Source: Amaricoccus sp003258405
GTDB lineage: Bacteria; Pseudomonadota; Alphaproteobacteria; Rhodobacterales; Rhodobacteraceae
Length of the DNA stretch: 64,000 nt
NCBI RefSeq assembly: GCF_043226085.1
Contig: NZ_CP171225.1
Coordinates: forward strand, 2,790,001-2,854,000
Reading direction: 5' to 3'
The notes under the pieces are model-generated. The model saw only the letters and a program-made list of their open reading frames with translations, ran no database searches and was not told the DNA's origin. Each line of letters starts with the position of its first letter. Positions within the stretch are counted from its first letter, which is position 1. Both the position numbers and the translations under genes were made by a program. Shown one piece after another: positions 15,230 through 25,300 of this stretch.

Positions 15230-17005
15230 ATGGCAGTTTCCCCGATGGCCGGAAATGACGGCCCGGTTACGGTCTCGATCAAGTCGGCCGGCAAGGCGCT
15301 TCCCGACACGGCGCAGGTGGTCTCGGTGGCCGTCCGCGCCGAGATCAACCGCATCCCCGAGGCCATCGTCGTGCTGCAGGACGGGGATCTCGCCGAACAG
15401 GACTACCCCCTTACCGACGCCGCGACCTTCAAGCCCGGCACCGAGATCTCGATCGGGGCGGGCTATGGCGAGGACGAGCCCACCGTGCTCTTCACCGGGC
15501 TCGTCACCGGCCTCAGGCTCAAGATCGGGGGCACCGGAGCGCCGCAGCTCATCGTCACCTGCCGCGACAAGGGCTTCCGGATGACGCTCGGCCGCAACAG
15601 CCAGATGTTCGAGAGCGTGACCGACAGCGACGCGATTTCCACGATCGCGAGCGCGGCGGGGCTCTCGGCGGAGGTCGCCGCGACCCAGATCACCCATGCC
15701 CAGCTCGTCCAGCACCGCTGCACCGACTGGGATTTCGTGCTCTCGCGGGCGCAGGCGAACGGGCTCATCGTCTCCTGCGATGCGGGCAAGCTCACGGTGG
15801 CGAAGCCCGATACCAGCGCCGCGGCCGCCCTCGTCGTCACCGCCGGGGTGGATCTCATCCGCTTCGATTGCGAGATGGACGTGCGCAACCAGTTCTCGTC
15901 CGTCGCGGCATCGGGCTGGAGCATTGCCGATCAGGCCGCGGTCTCCGGCAGTGCCGCCACGGCCACGGGGCCGAGCTGGGGCGATCTCGACGGCAAGGCG
16001 CTTGCCACGGTTGGTGCGCTCGCGAGTTTCGATGTCGGCAGCGCCGCGCCCTATTCCGAGAGCGAGCTCACCGCGATCGCGGGCGCGATCCAGACCCGAA
16101 GCGCGCTCGCCCGCATCCGCGGCCAGGTGCGCTTCCAGGGCTCGGGGCTTGCCAAGCCGGGCGGTACGCTCGAGCTCAAGGGGGTTGGCGCGCGCTTCGG
16201 CGGCACGGCGATCGTCGGCTCTGTCGTCCATCGCATCGAGGGAGGCGACTGGGTGACGGATGCGGGCCTCGGCATCGACCCGGAAACGCTCTCCTCCCGT
16301 GAGAGCGAAGGCTTCGGTGCCCCCGGCGCGGGCGGCTTCACCGCCCCGGTGCGCGGCCTGCAGATCGGCAAGGTGACGAAGCTCGCAGAGGATCCGGACG
16401 CCCAAGCCCGCGTCCAGGTCCAGCTCCCGCTCTTCGGCGCCGATGGCGGCCCCAAGCTCTGGGCGCGCCTCGGCTGCCTGCAGGCGACGGGCAGCGCCGG
16501 AACCTTCTTCCTGCCGGAGGTGGGCGACGAGGTCGTGGTCGGCTTCTTCGCCGAGGATCCCGGCTATCCGGTGGTGCTCGGGAGCCTCTACAGCTCGGTC
16601 AATGCCGCGCCCTTCACCGCGACGGATGACAACTACACCAAGGCGATCGTCACCCGGGCGCAGCTCAAGGCGACCTTCGACGACGAGAAGAAGGTCATCA
16701 CCCTCGAGACCCCCGGCGGCAACAGCGCGGTCCTCGACGACGACGGCAAGTCGGTGAAGCTCAAGGACGCCAAGGGAAATTCGGTGCTGCTCGACCAGAG
16801 CGGCATCACCCTCGACAGCCCTGGCGACATCGCGATCAAGGCCACCGGCGGCATCAAGATCTCGGCCACCGGCGATGTCGCGATCTCGGGCGCCAATGTC
16901 AGCGCCGAGGCCGAGATGGGGCTCACCGCCAAGGGCAATGCCTCGGCGGAGCTCTCGGCGTCGGGCCAGGTGACGGTCAAGGGCGCGATGGTGATGATCA
17001 ACTGA
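15230..17005 (+). CDS. CIS spike protein (VgrG-like, Afp8/Pvc8 family)
   Basis: About 591 residues. The N-terminal gpD/VgrG domain covers about residues 1-370, with FTGLVTGLRLKIGGTGAP and TITHAQ-type strands in the form TQITHAQLVQHRCTDWDFVL. A gp5-type OB fold follows, about 375-475, ending DEVVVGFFAEDPGYPVVLGS. A C-terminal beta-helix needle is shown by the repeating pattern IAIKATGGIKISATGDVAIS. It forms the trimeric puncturing spike under the PAAR tip. ATG at 15230 was chosen for AGGCGG eight bases upstream; a GTG at 15224 is possible. It has no extra C-terminal effector domain. Confidence 0.94.
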   Translation: MAVSPMAGNDGPVTVSIKSAGKALPDTAQVVSVAVRAEINRIPEAIVVLQDGDLAEQDYPLTDAATFKPGTEISIGAGYGEDEPTVLFTGLVTGLRLKIGGTGAPQLIVTCRDKGFRMTLGRNSQMFESVTDSDAISTIASAAGLSAEVAATQITHAQLVQHRCTDWDFVLSRAQANGLIVSCDAGKLTVAKPDTSAAAALVVTAGVDLIRFDCEMDVRNQFSSVAASGWSIADQAAVSGSAATATGPSWGDLDGKALATVGALASFDVGSAAPYSESELTAIAGAIQTRSALARIRGQVRFQGSGLAKPGGTLELKGVGARFGGTAIVGSVVHRIEGGDWVTDAGLGIDPETLSSRESEGFGAPGAGGFTAPVRGLQIGKVTKLAEDPDAQARVQVQLPLFGADGGPKLWARLGCLQATGSAGTFFLPEVGDEVVVGFFAEDPGYPVVLGSLYSSVNAAPFTATDDNYTKAIVTRAQLKATFDDEKKVITLETPGGNSAVLDDDGKSVKLKDAKGNSVLLDQSGITLDSPGDIAIKATGGIKISATGDVAISGANVSAEAEMGLTAKGNASAELSASGQVTVKGAMVMIN

Positions 17006-17028
17006 GCGATGGGACGAAGGAGACGGAC

Positions 17029-17328
17029 ATGCCCCCGGCAGCGCGACTGACCGACATGCACACCTGCCCGATGCAGACCCCGGGCGTGCCGCCGATCCCG
17101 CATGTGGGCGGACCGGTGGTGGGGCCGGGCGTGCCGACCGTGCTGATCGCCGGCCTGCCGGCGGCGGTGGTGGGTGACAGCCTTGTCTGTGTCGGCCCGC
17201 CCGACACCATCGCCAAGGGCTCCGCCACCGTGACCATCGGCGGCAAGCCTGCGGCGCGCATGGGCGACACCACGGCTCACGGCGGCTCGATCGTGCTGGG
17301 CGCGCCCACCGTGATGATCGGAGGATGA
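17029..17328 (+). CDS. PAAR-domain spike tip protein
   Basis: 99 residues, one PAAR domain and nothing else. MPPAARLTDMHTCPMQTPGV opens it, and the repeats TVLIAGLPAAVVGDSLVCVG and SATVTIGGKPAARMGDTTAH follow. His and Cys residues (DMHTCP, VC, TAHGG) are placed as the zinc site of PAAR cones. It sharpens the spike trimer and can carry cargo in related systems, but no cargo extension is present here. The stop is followed after one base by the gp25 gene. Confidence 0.95.
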   Translation: MPPAARLTDMHTCPMQTPGVPPIPHVGGPVVGPGVPTVLIAGLPAAVVGDSLVCVGPPDTIAKGSATVTIGGKPAARMGDTTAHGGSIVLGAPTVMIGG

Positions 17329-17329
17329 G

Positions 17330-17779
17330 ATGAGCACCCCCACCGACGACGACGATCCGGGCTTTCTCGGCCGTGGCTGGTCCTTTCCGCCGCGCTTCGA
17401 TGCCGCGAGCGGCCGGCTCATTCCGGTGGCGGCCGAGGAGGACATCGTCGAAAGCCTTCGTGTCCTCTTCATCACCCGCCCCGGCGAGCGGGTGATGCAC
17501 CCGCGCTACGGCTGCGCGCTGCAGGATCTGGTCTTCGAGCCGATGAACGCCGAGACGGAGGCCGCGATCGAGCTCGCGATCTCGCGTGCGGTGATGTTCT
17601 ACGAGCCCCGGATCGAGCTTGCCCGCGTCGCGGTGCAGGTCGATGACGCGCCCGGCGGCCGGCTCAAGGTGCTGCTCGAATACCGCATCCGGGCCACCAA
17701 CACCCGCCACAACGTGGTGTTTCCGTTCTATCTCGCCGAGGGCACGCTGCTTTCGGAGACCCCCGGCGAGGTGCTCTGA
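17330..17779 (+). CDS. gp25-like baseplate wedge protein
   Basis: 149 residues of the gp25/GPW family. Key blocks are FLGRGWSFPPRFDA, then EEDIVESLRVLFITRPGERV with MHPRYGCALQDLVFEPMN, the classic 'tR.GER.m.p.yG..l...vf' motif. In CISs this protein sits in the inner baseplate and connects to the sheath. It is the last gene of the plus arm, ending eight bases before the stop codon of the convergent 1084-residue gene. Confidence 0.95.
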   Translation: MSTPTDDDDPGFLGRGWSFPPRFDAASGRLIPVAAEEDIVESLRVLFITRPGERVMHPRYGCALQDLVFEPMNAETEAAIELAISRAVMFYEPRIELARVAVQVDDAPGGRLKVLLEYRIRATNTRHNVVFPFYLAEGTLLSETPGEVL

Positions 17780-17786
17780 GCCGGGC

Positions 17787-20700
17787 TCAGGGCATCGGTC
17801 CGTCGAGCCTCCGGCCATACCACTGGAAGATGATGCTGGCGCCCAGAAGCGCGACGAGAGCGGCCATCGCGCCGAGTGACCAGACGCGGCTGTCCACGTC
17901 GCAGGCGGCGATCAGCCCGAGCAGGCCCAGCACCACGAGCGCGAGCACCGGCACCAAGAGCAGCCTGTCGCAGAGGCTCTTCACCCGGCCGCTGTAGAAG
18001 GTGAGCACACCGAGCCCGACCGCGATCCCGGCGGTCGCGAGCGTGAGCAGGTAGAAGGGTATGCGGTTGGGGCAGACCACCCGGCAGACGCCCTCCGAGG
18101 CGCTGCGGGCCATCGGCACATAGGATCTGGGCACCAGGGCGGGGGCCCATGTGTAGTAGCGCGCAGCGACGATCTCGGCGAGCCGGTCGGGCGAGCCGTC
18201 GGGCAGCACCGCGCCCGCGACCGGGGCGGGCCAGAACCCGACGCCGTCGAAATTGTCCTGGAAATAGACGAGGTCGTCGTCGAACTGGCCGTAGGAATTG
18301 CTGATGCTCGTCTCGTCCTCGGTGCCGGAGGCGGGGGCCGCACTCGGCGGCGCGTGGTCGAGTGCGGCATTCGCCCCGGGCGGCACCACCGGGATGACCG
18401 AGCGCAGCACCTGGATCCGCTCCTCGCCGGTGAAGCTCCCTTCGATGCGGGCGCGGAGCAGCTTCTTGGCCTGCGAGGTCGGCCGCTCGAGGAAGACGAG
18501 CAGATGATCGACTGGCCGTGCCTCCGGGTCCTCGGTGTTGACGATGAGCCCGCGCAGGTCGCGGAAGAGCGGCGCGGTCTGGTTCGGGCTTGCGACAAGC
18601 GGAATGTCGAAGGCGAGATTGATGCTCTGCCCGCTCGCCTCGAGGCGGTCGGCGAGCGCCCGCACGAAACTCAGGAGTGTCGTCGGCGGCGGGCTCGCGG
18701 GGCTTCCGTCATAGCCTTCGACAATCAGCGTCACGCCATCGGGCTTGCGGCTCAGCATCTTGTCGAGCCCGCCGAAGAGCCCCGGCGAATGGAGGAGGGT
18801 GTCGGCGGCGGCGGGCGCGAGCAGACCCGCGATCGCATCGACGCCCGTGCGGATCGCATCGTCGTTCCAGCCCCGCCAGCCGCGCAGCCGGATCGAGAGA
18901 TCCGCCTCGACCTCGTGGCGGTGCGCCGAGGTCACGAATGTTGCCGCGGCATCCGACCATTGCGCGGCGTAATGCACTGCGCCCGTGCCGTCGAGCTCGA
19001 GCCCGTCGAAGGCGATGCGGCTCACGATGTCGAAATCGACCTCCGGCACCGGGGGCTCGGCCTCCGCGGGAAACATCCAGAACGGGTAGAAGGCATAGAC
19101 GAGCGCGTTGCTCTCGCGCGTGACGTTGCAGCCGCAATCCGAGGCGATGGGCGCGATGTGCCGCCGGGCGTAGGGATCGTCCACCTGCTTGCGCGCAAGC
19201 TCGGCAAAGACCGCTTCGGCCGCCGGATCGGGCGTGACGGGCAGCGTCTCGATCGCGCGGTCGAAGAGCCGGCCCTCGGGATAGCTGATCTGGGCGACGA
19301 AGCGAGCCGCATCGTCGAGCTCGGGCGAGATCGCTGCAAACTCGGTCCGGGCGGCGAGGGCCGCGACCACCGCATCACCCAGCCGCCAGCGGGTGCGGAG
19401 CGTCGTCATCACCGTTTCGAGCTGGCTCGCCGTGGCGGCGGCGGTGCGCTGCTGCACCACCGGGCGCAGCGCGAGCAGCATGTCGGCGCGCACCATGTCG
19501 CGGCTCTGCACCGGCCGGTAGGGCGTTGCATTGATCGCGTCGAAGAAGGCCTTCTCGGTCACCTCGGCCTCGATCACCAGAAGCGAGCTGTCGGTGATGG
19601 CGAATTCCTGCGGCGCCTCCAGCGCCTCGGGCCCCTCGAACCCGGCGGCCGCCATGTCGGGCGCGGGGCTCACATCCTCCGCCGCCGCCGCGGCCGCCTC
19701 TGCGGCGGCGCCTGCCACCTCCTGTTCCGAGGCGCCGACCGCCGTCCGGATTGCCGCCTCGACCGCCGTCTCGAGCGCCGGGCGCGTCTCGCTCTCGAGC
19801 CCCCCGAGGCCAGAGACCGCCGCGAGCGTCCCGGCAAGCTCCGGCCGCAGCGCGAGCCGCTTCAGCGCCTCGGGATCGAGATCGTAGACGAGGCTTGCCG
19901 CCTCGTTCCGATCGATGATCGTCTCGACCAGCCGCGCCGTGCATTCCTTCGGGTCGAGCCCCAGCGCGGTGCCGACCGCGGCCGCGAGCTCCGTCCGGCT
20001 CCGGAACCGCTCGGCGGTGACCGGGGCGAGGGCCGCCTGAATGCCGGAGCGCGCCGCCAGCGCCTCCATGTCCCGCGCAGTCAGCGCATAGTAGGTCGGC
20101 CGCTCCTCGTCCGAGGGCGCGGCGCAGACCGGCGGGAGGCCCTCGGCGCTGGGCGGCGTGGCGCTCCCGTTGAATTCGCCCAGAAGCCGGACCACCGCAG
20201 GCGCGGTCGCGACGAGCCGCCCGAGCCGTGCCACGCGGTCCTCGCCGAGCCAGAGGGCGAAGCCCGGCGCGCCAAGGAGCCCGACGGCATTCGGCACCGC
20301 GGTCTCAAGCGCCCCGTAGCGCGCCATGGCGCTTGCGAGGGCATCCGGCCCGCCCTTAAGCGGATAGAGCGCGCAGACCTGGGCGAGGACGCCCCGCGTC
20401 TCCGGGCCGATCCCGGGCTCGGCGAGCGGCTGGGGCAGCGGGGCAAGGCCCGGATCGGCCGACGCCAGCGCCGCGAGGCCCGCCTGCAGATCGGCAGGCG
20501 AAACGCGCGCGCCCGAGAAATCGTGGTCCGCAAGCCCGTCGCAGCCCTCGGCCTCCCTCAGCCCGCCGAAGACGCCTGCGGCCATCGCGGGCCCGCCTGC
20601 CAGCCGCACCGCCGCGCGGTTGAATTCCGGGCCCGCTGCCGTGCTCTCGAGCAGGGCCGGGTCGCCGAGCCGTGCCGGCCAGCCCGGGCTCGCACTCGAG

Positions 20701-21041
20701 AGCGCCCCGAATTCGCGCGCGACATCCAGCGTGCCGCCAACCGGATCGGTGCCCGCGGCGAGCGGCATCGTCTCGCAGAGCTTGCGGAGGAAGGAGACGG
20801 TGACCGGCCCGATGATCCCGTCGCTCAGGAACCCGCCATCGGCGCCGAAATAGACCCGCAAGCCCGCCTGGATGAGAGAGCGGTCCGCCGCGCCCTGCGT
20901 CGCGGCCGCCGCCGGATCGGGGGTGTCGAAGGCCGCGCAGGTGCCGTCGCTCTCCGGCGCCGCGGGTGGCGGATCGGTCTCGGCGCGGGCCGTGCCGGCC
21001 GCCGCGGTGAGGGCGAGAGCGATGAGCAGAGCCCGGATCAT
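17787..21041 (-). CDS. Exported membrane-anchored protein with degenerate GH18-like domain, CIS-linked
   Basis: 1084 residues. A signal peptide (MIRALLIALALTAAAGTARA) is followed by a peptidoglycan-binding-like segment near 55-90 (LIQAGLRVYFGADGGFLSDG, IIGPVTVSFLR). A long helical Ala-rich middle follows, then a TIM-barrel-like part from about 645 with YAFYPFWMF, VSRIAFDGLELDG, LSIRLRGW and DGVTLIVEGYDG (768-779). Three membrane spans lie near 997-1019, 1026-1048 and 1053-1073. DGVTLIVE aligns with the GH18 DGxDxDxE motif; the glutamate is kept but two aspartates are Thr and Ile. Most of the protein should lie outside the cytoplasm. Its ATG overlaps the AAA+ stop, so it is translated with the baseplate genes. 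Inference: envelope anchor, receptor or peptidoglycan contact for the CIS. Homology to GH18 is by eye only. Confidence 0.7.
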   Translation of the reverse strand: MIRALLIALALTAAAGTARAETDPPPAAPESDGTCAAFDTPDPAAAATQGAADRSLIQAGLRVYFGADGGFLSDGIIGPVTVSFLRKLCETMPLAAGTDPVGGTLDVAREFGALSSASPGWPARLGDPALLESTAAGPEFNRAAVRLAGGPAMAAGVFGGLREAEGCDGLADHDFSGARVSPADLQAGLAALASADPGLAPLPQPLAEPGIGPETRGVLAQVCALYPLKGGPDALASAMARYGALETAVPNAVGLLGAPGFALWLGEDRVARLGRLVATAPAVVRLLGEFNGSATPPSAEGLPPVCAAPSDEERPTYYALTARDMEALAARSGIQAALAPVTAERFRSRTELAAAVGTALGLDPKECTARLVETIIDRNEAASLVYDLDPEALKRLALRPELAGTLAAVSGLGGLESETRPALETAVEAAIRTAVGASEQEVAGAAAEAAAAAAEDVSPAPDMAAAGFEGPEALEAPQEFAITDSSLLVIEAEVTEKAFFDAINATPYRPVQSRDMVRADMLLALRPVVQQRTAAATASQLETVMTTLRTRWRLGDAVVAALAARTEFAAISPELDDAARFVAQISYPEGRLFDRAIETLPVTPDPAAEAVFAELARKQVDDPYARRHIAPIASDCGCNVTRESNALVYAFYPFWMFPAEAEPPVPEVDFDIVSRIAFDGLELDGTGAVHYAAQWSDAAATFVTSAHRHEVEADLSIRLRGWRGWNDDAIRTGVDAIAGLLAPAAADTLLHSPGLFGGLDKMLSRKPDGVTLIVEGYDGSPASPPPTTLLSFVRALADRLEASGQSINLAFDIPLVASPNQTAPLFRDLRGLIVNTEDPEARPVDHLLVFLERPTSQAKKLLRARIEGSFTGEERIQVLRSVIPVVPPGANAALDHAPPSAAPASGTEDETSISNSYGQFDDDLVYFQDNFDGVGFWPAPVAGAVLPDGSPDRLAEIVAARYYTWAPALVPRSYVPMARSASEGVCRVVCPNRIPFYLLTLATAGIAVGLGVLTFYSGRVKSLCDRLLLVPVLALVVLGLLGLIAACDVDSRVWSLGAMAALVALLGASIIFQWYGRRLDGPMP

Positions 21042-22396
21042 GGCGTGCGTCCTTCCTTGCGGGCCTCGCAGGCAATGCCTGCCATCAGGTCGGAATGGGC
21101 GATGGTGCCGCTGCCGCGCCGGAGCGCGTTGACGGCGGCGTAACGGACGACGTTGATGATGGCGCCGCCGGCCAGCTCGTGATCGCGCGCGAGCGTGCCG
21201 GGCGAGACATCCGCGGCAAGCGGCACCCCGCCCGAGAGGACCCCGCGCCAGAGCCTTTCGCGTTCGCCCGCATCAGGTTTGGTGAAGCCCACCAGAGACT
21301 GGAAGCGGCGCGAGAAGGCGTCGTCCATGTTGCCGCGCAGGTTCGTCGCGAGGATCACGAGGCAGGGGCAGTCCTCGATCCGCTGCAGGAGATAGGCGAT
21401 CTCCTGATTGGCATAGCGGTCGTTCGAGCTCGAGGTCGCCGTGCGGGTGCCGAAGAGGGCATCGGCCTCGTCGAAGAACAGGATCCAGCCGTGCCGCGCC
21501 GCCTGATCGAAGACACCCGCAAGATTCTTTTCGGTCTCGCCGATGTATTTCGAGACGATCATCGAGAGATCGACACGGTAGACATCCCGCCCGGTCTTCT
21601 GCCCGAGCAGCGAGGCGGTGAGGGTCTTTCCCGTGCCGGGAGGCCCGTGAAAGAGCGCGCGGTAGCCCGGCGCGAGCGCCCGTCCGAGCCCCCAGTCCCC
21701 GAGGATCCGGCTCTCGTGGCTCACCCAGGCGGCAATGTGGTCGATCTGGTCGAGCACTTCGGGCGCAAGCACCAGATCCTCCCACACGAGCCGCGTGCTC
21801 AGGCGATGGGCCGGGAAGTCCTCCGGCAGTTCCGGCGCTCCCGCCGCCCCGCGCGCGAGCCGCCGGATCTCGTCGGGGCCGAGCGCGAGCAGCCCCGAGA
21901 GCGGCGGCGCCCCGGGCGCAGGCCGCTCCATCCGGAGAACCCCGATCCGCCGCAGTGCATGGCCCGGGTCGAGCAGCGCCGCGGCCTCGGCCCGTGCCAC
22001 CGGATCGGTCCCGGCGATGACGAAGAGCGCCGTCTCGCCGGTCGGCAGGAAGCCCCCCGTCTGCGCCGGGATCTGCCCGCCGAACTCGGTGAACGGCCGG
22101 TCGAGCGCGGAATTGCGCACGAAGAACGGATCGAGCAGCGCGGGCCGCAGATGCGGCGCGAGCGCAAGTGCAAGCAGGAGCCGCGCCCGCGCGTCGAGCC
22201 CGGCCTCCCGGATGAGGGCCCCGAGCGCCGTCTCGGGCCCCGGAGCTTCGGGCGCGGGTGGCAGATCGGGGGCCGCCTCGGGCCGGAAATGCCCGCGGAG
22301 CCGCGCCTCGATCACCGCGCCGAGCCAGTCGAGCTCGCGCGCCGCCGCCTCGGCATGGGGCCGCGTGCACGGGGGAGCGGCAGGGGCCACGTTCAT
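21038..22396 (-). CDS. AAA+ ATPase of the CIS (Afp15/Pvc15 family)
   Basis: 452 residues from the ATG at 22396, which overlaps the stop of the tape-measure-like gene (ATGA). An ATG five codons upstream is less likely. Walker A is GPPGTGKT near residue 250, Walker B ILFFDEADALFG near 305, then the sensor region LVILATNLRGNMDDAFSRRF (arginine finger area) and a C-terminal lid. The N-terminal 200 residues are Ala/Arg-rich and helical. Every well-studied eCIS encodes one such ATPase; Pvc15 is implicated in effector loading or stabilisation, but the mechanism is not settled. It is the fifth gene of the minus arm. Confidence 0.93.
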   Translation of the reverse strand: MNVAPAAPPCTRPHAEAAARELDWLGAVIEARLRGHFRPEAAPDLPPAPEAPGPETALGALIREAGLDARARLLLALALAPHLRPALLDPFFVRNSALDRPFTEFGGQIPAQTGGFLPTGETALFVIAGTDPVARAEAAALLDPGHALRRIGVLRMERPAPGAPPLSGLLALGPDEIRRLARGAAGAPELPEDFPAHRLSTRLVWEDLVLAPEVLDQIDHIAAWVSHESRILGDWGLGRALAPGYRALFHGPPGTGKTLTASLLGQKTGRDVYRVDLSMIVSKYIGETEKNLAGVFDQAARHGWILFFDEADALFGTRTATSSSNDRYANQEIAYLLQRIEDCPCLVILATNLRGNMDDAFSRRFQSLVGFTKPDAGERERLWRGVLSGGVPLAADVSPGTLARDHELAGGAIINVVRYAAVNALRRGSGTIAHSDLMAGIACEARKEGRTP

Positions 22397-25300
22397 GTCC
22401 GCTCCCTCCATTTCACATGCAGCGGTGCGACCATCCAGGGCAGCTTCACCAGAGCGAAGCTCCAGGGCAGGCGGTCGAGCAGCATGTCATAGGCCGCAGG
22501 CGCGACATCGAGGCGCAGGCCACCCTCCCGCGCCGAAAGCTGGCCGTCGCGACGGAGGAACGCGGCGCGCAGTCCGTCGGGGCTCGTCTGTCCGAGTGCG
22601 CCCCATTCGGCGATCACCGCGCGCAGCAGCCCGTCGGCCAGCGCGCGCCGGCCCGGGTCGGCAAGCGGCGCGGGCGGGCGAAGCTCAAGCCCCTCGGGAA
22701 CGGCGCAGAGCAGCCGTTCGAGCGGCAGCGCATCGCCCGGCAGCTCGGCGTCGCCGGTGGCAAGCGTATGGAGCGCATCGAGCGCCATCTCTATCGCCGC
22801 GCCGTCGCGCAGCCGGTTCTGCGACAGGAGCTCGAGCCGGGAGAAGAGCATCGGCAGATAGGGCGCGAGCAGAACGAGGCCCGCGCTGCGGGTGATCTGC
22901 AACCGCGTCTCGCCATCCGCGCCGGGCTCGGCCGGGGCCTGCCCGCCCGGAAGTCGGCGCAGCGCCGCCAGCAGCTCCGCCGCCGCCACATGGCCGCGTT
23001 TCTCCTGCGCGAGCCGTGTGGCGAGCGCGCGCACCAGCGCCCGCCGCGCTCCGGCCTCGGGCGCGAGATGCGCAACCGCCGCCGCGGCGAGCCCCGTGAG
23101 GCCGCCCTGCACCGGCACGGCGTCAAAGGCCGCCAGCAGCGTGAGGTCCCAGAGAGCCGCGCGTGTCCGCATCTGTGCCGGGAGCTCGGCGGGGAGGCAG
23201 TCCCAGAGCAGCGCGAGGACGACGCTCTCGCGCGCCGCAAATCCGGGTTTCCGGCGCTCGACAAGGGCTGCGAGGCTCTCCGCCCGGCTGCTCCGGGCGA
23301 GGCGGGCCAGACGCGCCGCGGTGAAGGCCTGCGGCGCAACCAGGCGTGCAAGCCGCTCCGGGTCGCCGAGCGCGACGGCTGCGAGGTCCGCGTCCGGTGC
23401 CGGTTCGGCGGCGCCGGTCAGCACTGCCTCGAACCGCTGCGAGTCCGTCCCGCGGCCGGAGAGGCCCTCTCGTCCGGTCGCGGCCCCGGTCTCCTCCGCA
23501 AGGGCATCGAGATCCACCGCCGCCCCGGCCACAACCGCCGCAAGCACGGCCGTGAGAAATGCCTCGGGCCGCGGCAGGCTTCGGGCTCTGGCCTCCGCCG
23601 CCTCCGCGAGCGGCGGCGCCGCCGTTCCAGCAAGCGCAAGCACCGCACGCAGGAGCGCCGCGAGCCCCGCCGCATCCCGCCCGCGGAGCGAAGCCTCCAA
23701 CCGGCCGGGCTCCGCCCGCCAGCTCTCGAGCAAGACCCGCCCGGGCTGCGGGAGCTCGTCTCCCGCATCGGCACCCGGCCCCGCGGTAGTCCGTTGCGCC
23801 GCGCGCTCAGTTATTGGACGGGCTTCGCCCGGCGCACCGTCGCGGGCCGCCGATATGCGCGCATCAGGCTTCCCGACGGGCGCATCTTTCCCCGTCGGGG
23901 TGTCGACATCGCGAGGGGCTGCACCCTCTTCCGGCCCGGAAATGCCCGAGGACCAGCCGCCGCGCAGTGCAGTGACGTCCGGGCGCTCCACCGCGTGATG
24001 CCCACCCGCTTCCGCGTTCGCCGCGGGCGCATCCCGTTCCGGGCTTCCGGGCGATCTCGCGAGCATCTCTCCCGGCGCACCGGGCTTTGCCTTGTTCGGT
24101 GAAGCCGCGAGAGGGGCGGCAGCTGGCCCTCCCGCGCCGACTTCCCGATCCGGAGCCGGCGCGACACGCGCCGGAAGGTCGGTCGGTGCCGAACCCTCCC
24201 AATGCTCCGCCTGATGGCCTCCGCCTGTATCGCCAGCCTTCCGGACCGCACCTCCGTCGTCATGTGCCGCTGCTGCTGCCCCGCCGGATGGCAGGGTTCG
24301 CGGGCTCGCGGCACGCCATGCTGCATCGTCTGCCCGATCCGGGGGGGCGACATGCCCCTCTCGAACCTGCGCCGATGCACCGCCGCCGGAATGCTCCGCC
24401 TGTCGGCCTCCGCCTGCATCGCGCGCCGTGGGGGGTGAGTTTGGGTCGTCGCGGCCCGGACCGGCCGCCCGGCCTGATGGCGCGAGGGGCGGGTCCGGGG
24501 CCTGCGATGTCGCGCCGATCCCAGGCTTCACACCCGCGGAGTGGTCCGTCGGTCGCGCTCCGCCCGCCGCGCCGGCCGGGCGGCTCGGGCCCTCGTGGCT
24601 CGGCGTGCCGCCTTTCGGGAGCATCGCCCCCGCTTCATCCTTCGCCGCCGCCTGCCGTGGGAAGGTGCGTCCGGTATCTGCCTGCGGCATGGACTGCGTG
24701 GCTTTGATGAGTCCGTCCGGCACAGCGGCTGAACCCGTCTCCTCTCTCTCCGCGTCGGGGAACCCGTGCGCGGCCTTCCCGGCCGCAGGCGCGGCGCGCG
24801 CCGGATCATGTTCGGCCGGAGAAGCATCCTGCGGCGCCGTGGAATCCGCCTCTGCCGTCGCCCTCCCGTCGTCCCGTGCTTCCGCGCCGGCAGATGCGAT
24901 CCGCTCCCGCACCTCAGCGCCCGATGCCTGCCCGAAACCGGCACTGCTTAGAGGTGGCTGGCACACCGCGCCTTCCATCTCCGCACCATGCACGTGCAAC
25001 GCCGGGGAGGTCGCTTGCGCCACTTCCGGCGTGTCAGGCGATGCCACCGCGGGCGCCGGGCTGCTTGCCGGAGCGGTGGAGCCGGCGGCATCTCCCGCCG
25101 CGTCACTAGTGTCGTCTTCCGTCCGGGTCGGCGTGTCCTGCCCGAGGGGCCCATGCGCCGACGCCTCGGCGCCTGCTGAAGCTCCGTCCATGGCCTGGCC
25201 CGCGCGCTGCGGTGCCGGGCCGTTTGCCGGGGCGGTGGAGTCTGCGGTTTCTCCCGTCGCGTCACCAGAGTCGTAGGTCGCCCGGGCCTGAGCGTCCTGC

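Noticed and set aside
14330..17818. Open frame of about 1,160 codons on the minus strand across the tube adaptor, spike, PAAR and gp25 genes
   Set aside because: It is antisense to four well-supported CIS genes and composed mainly of charged low-complexity residues.
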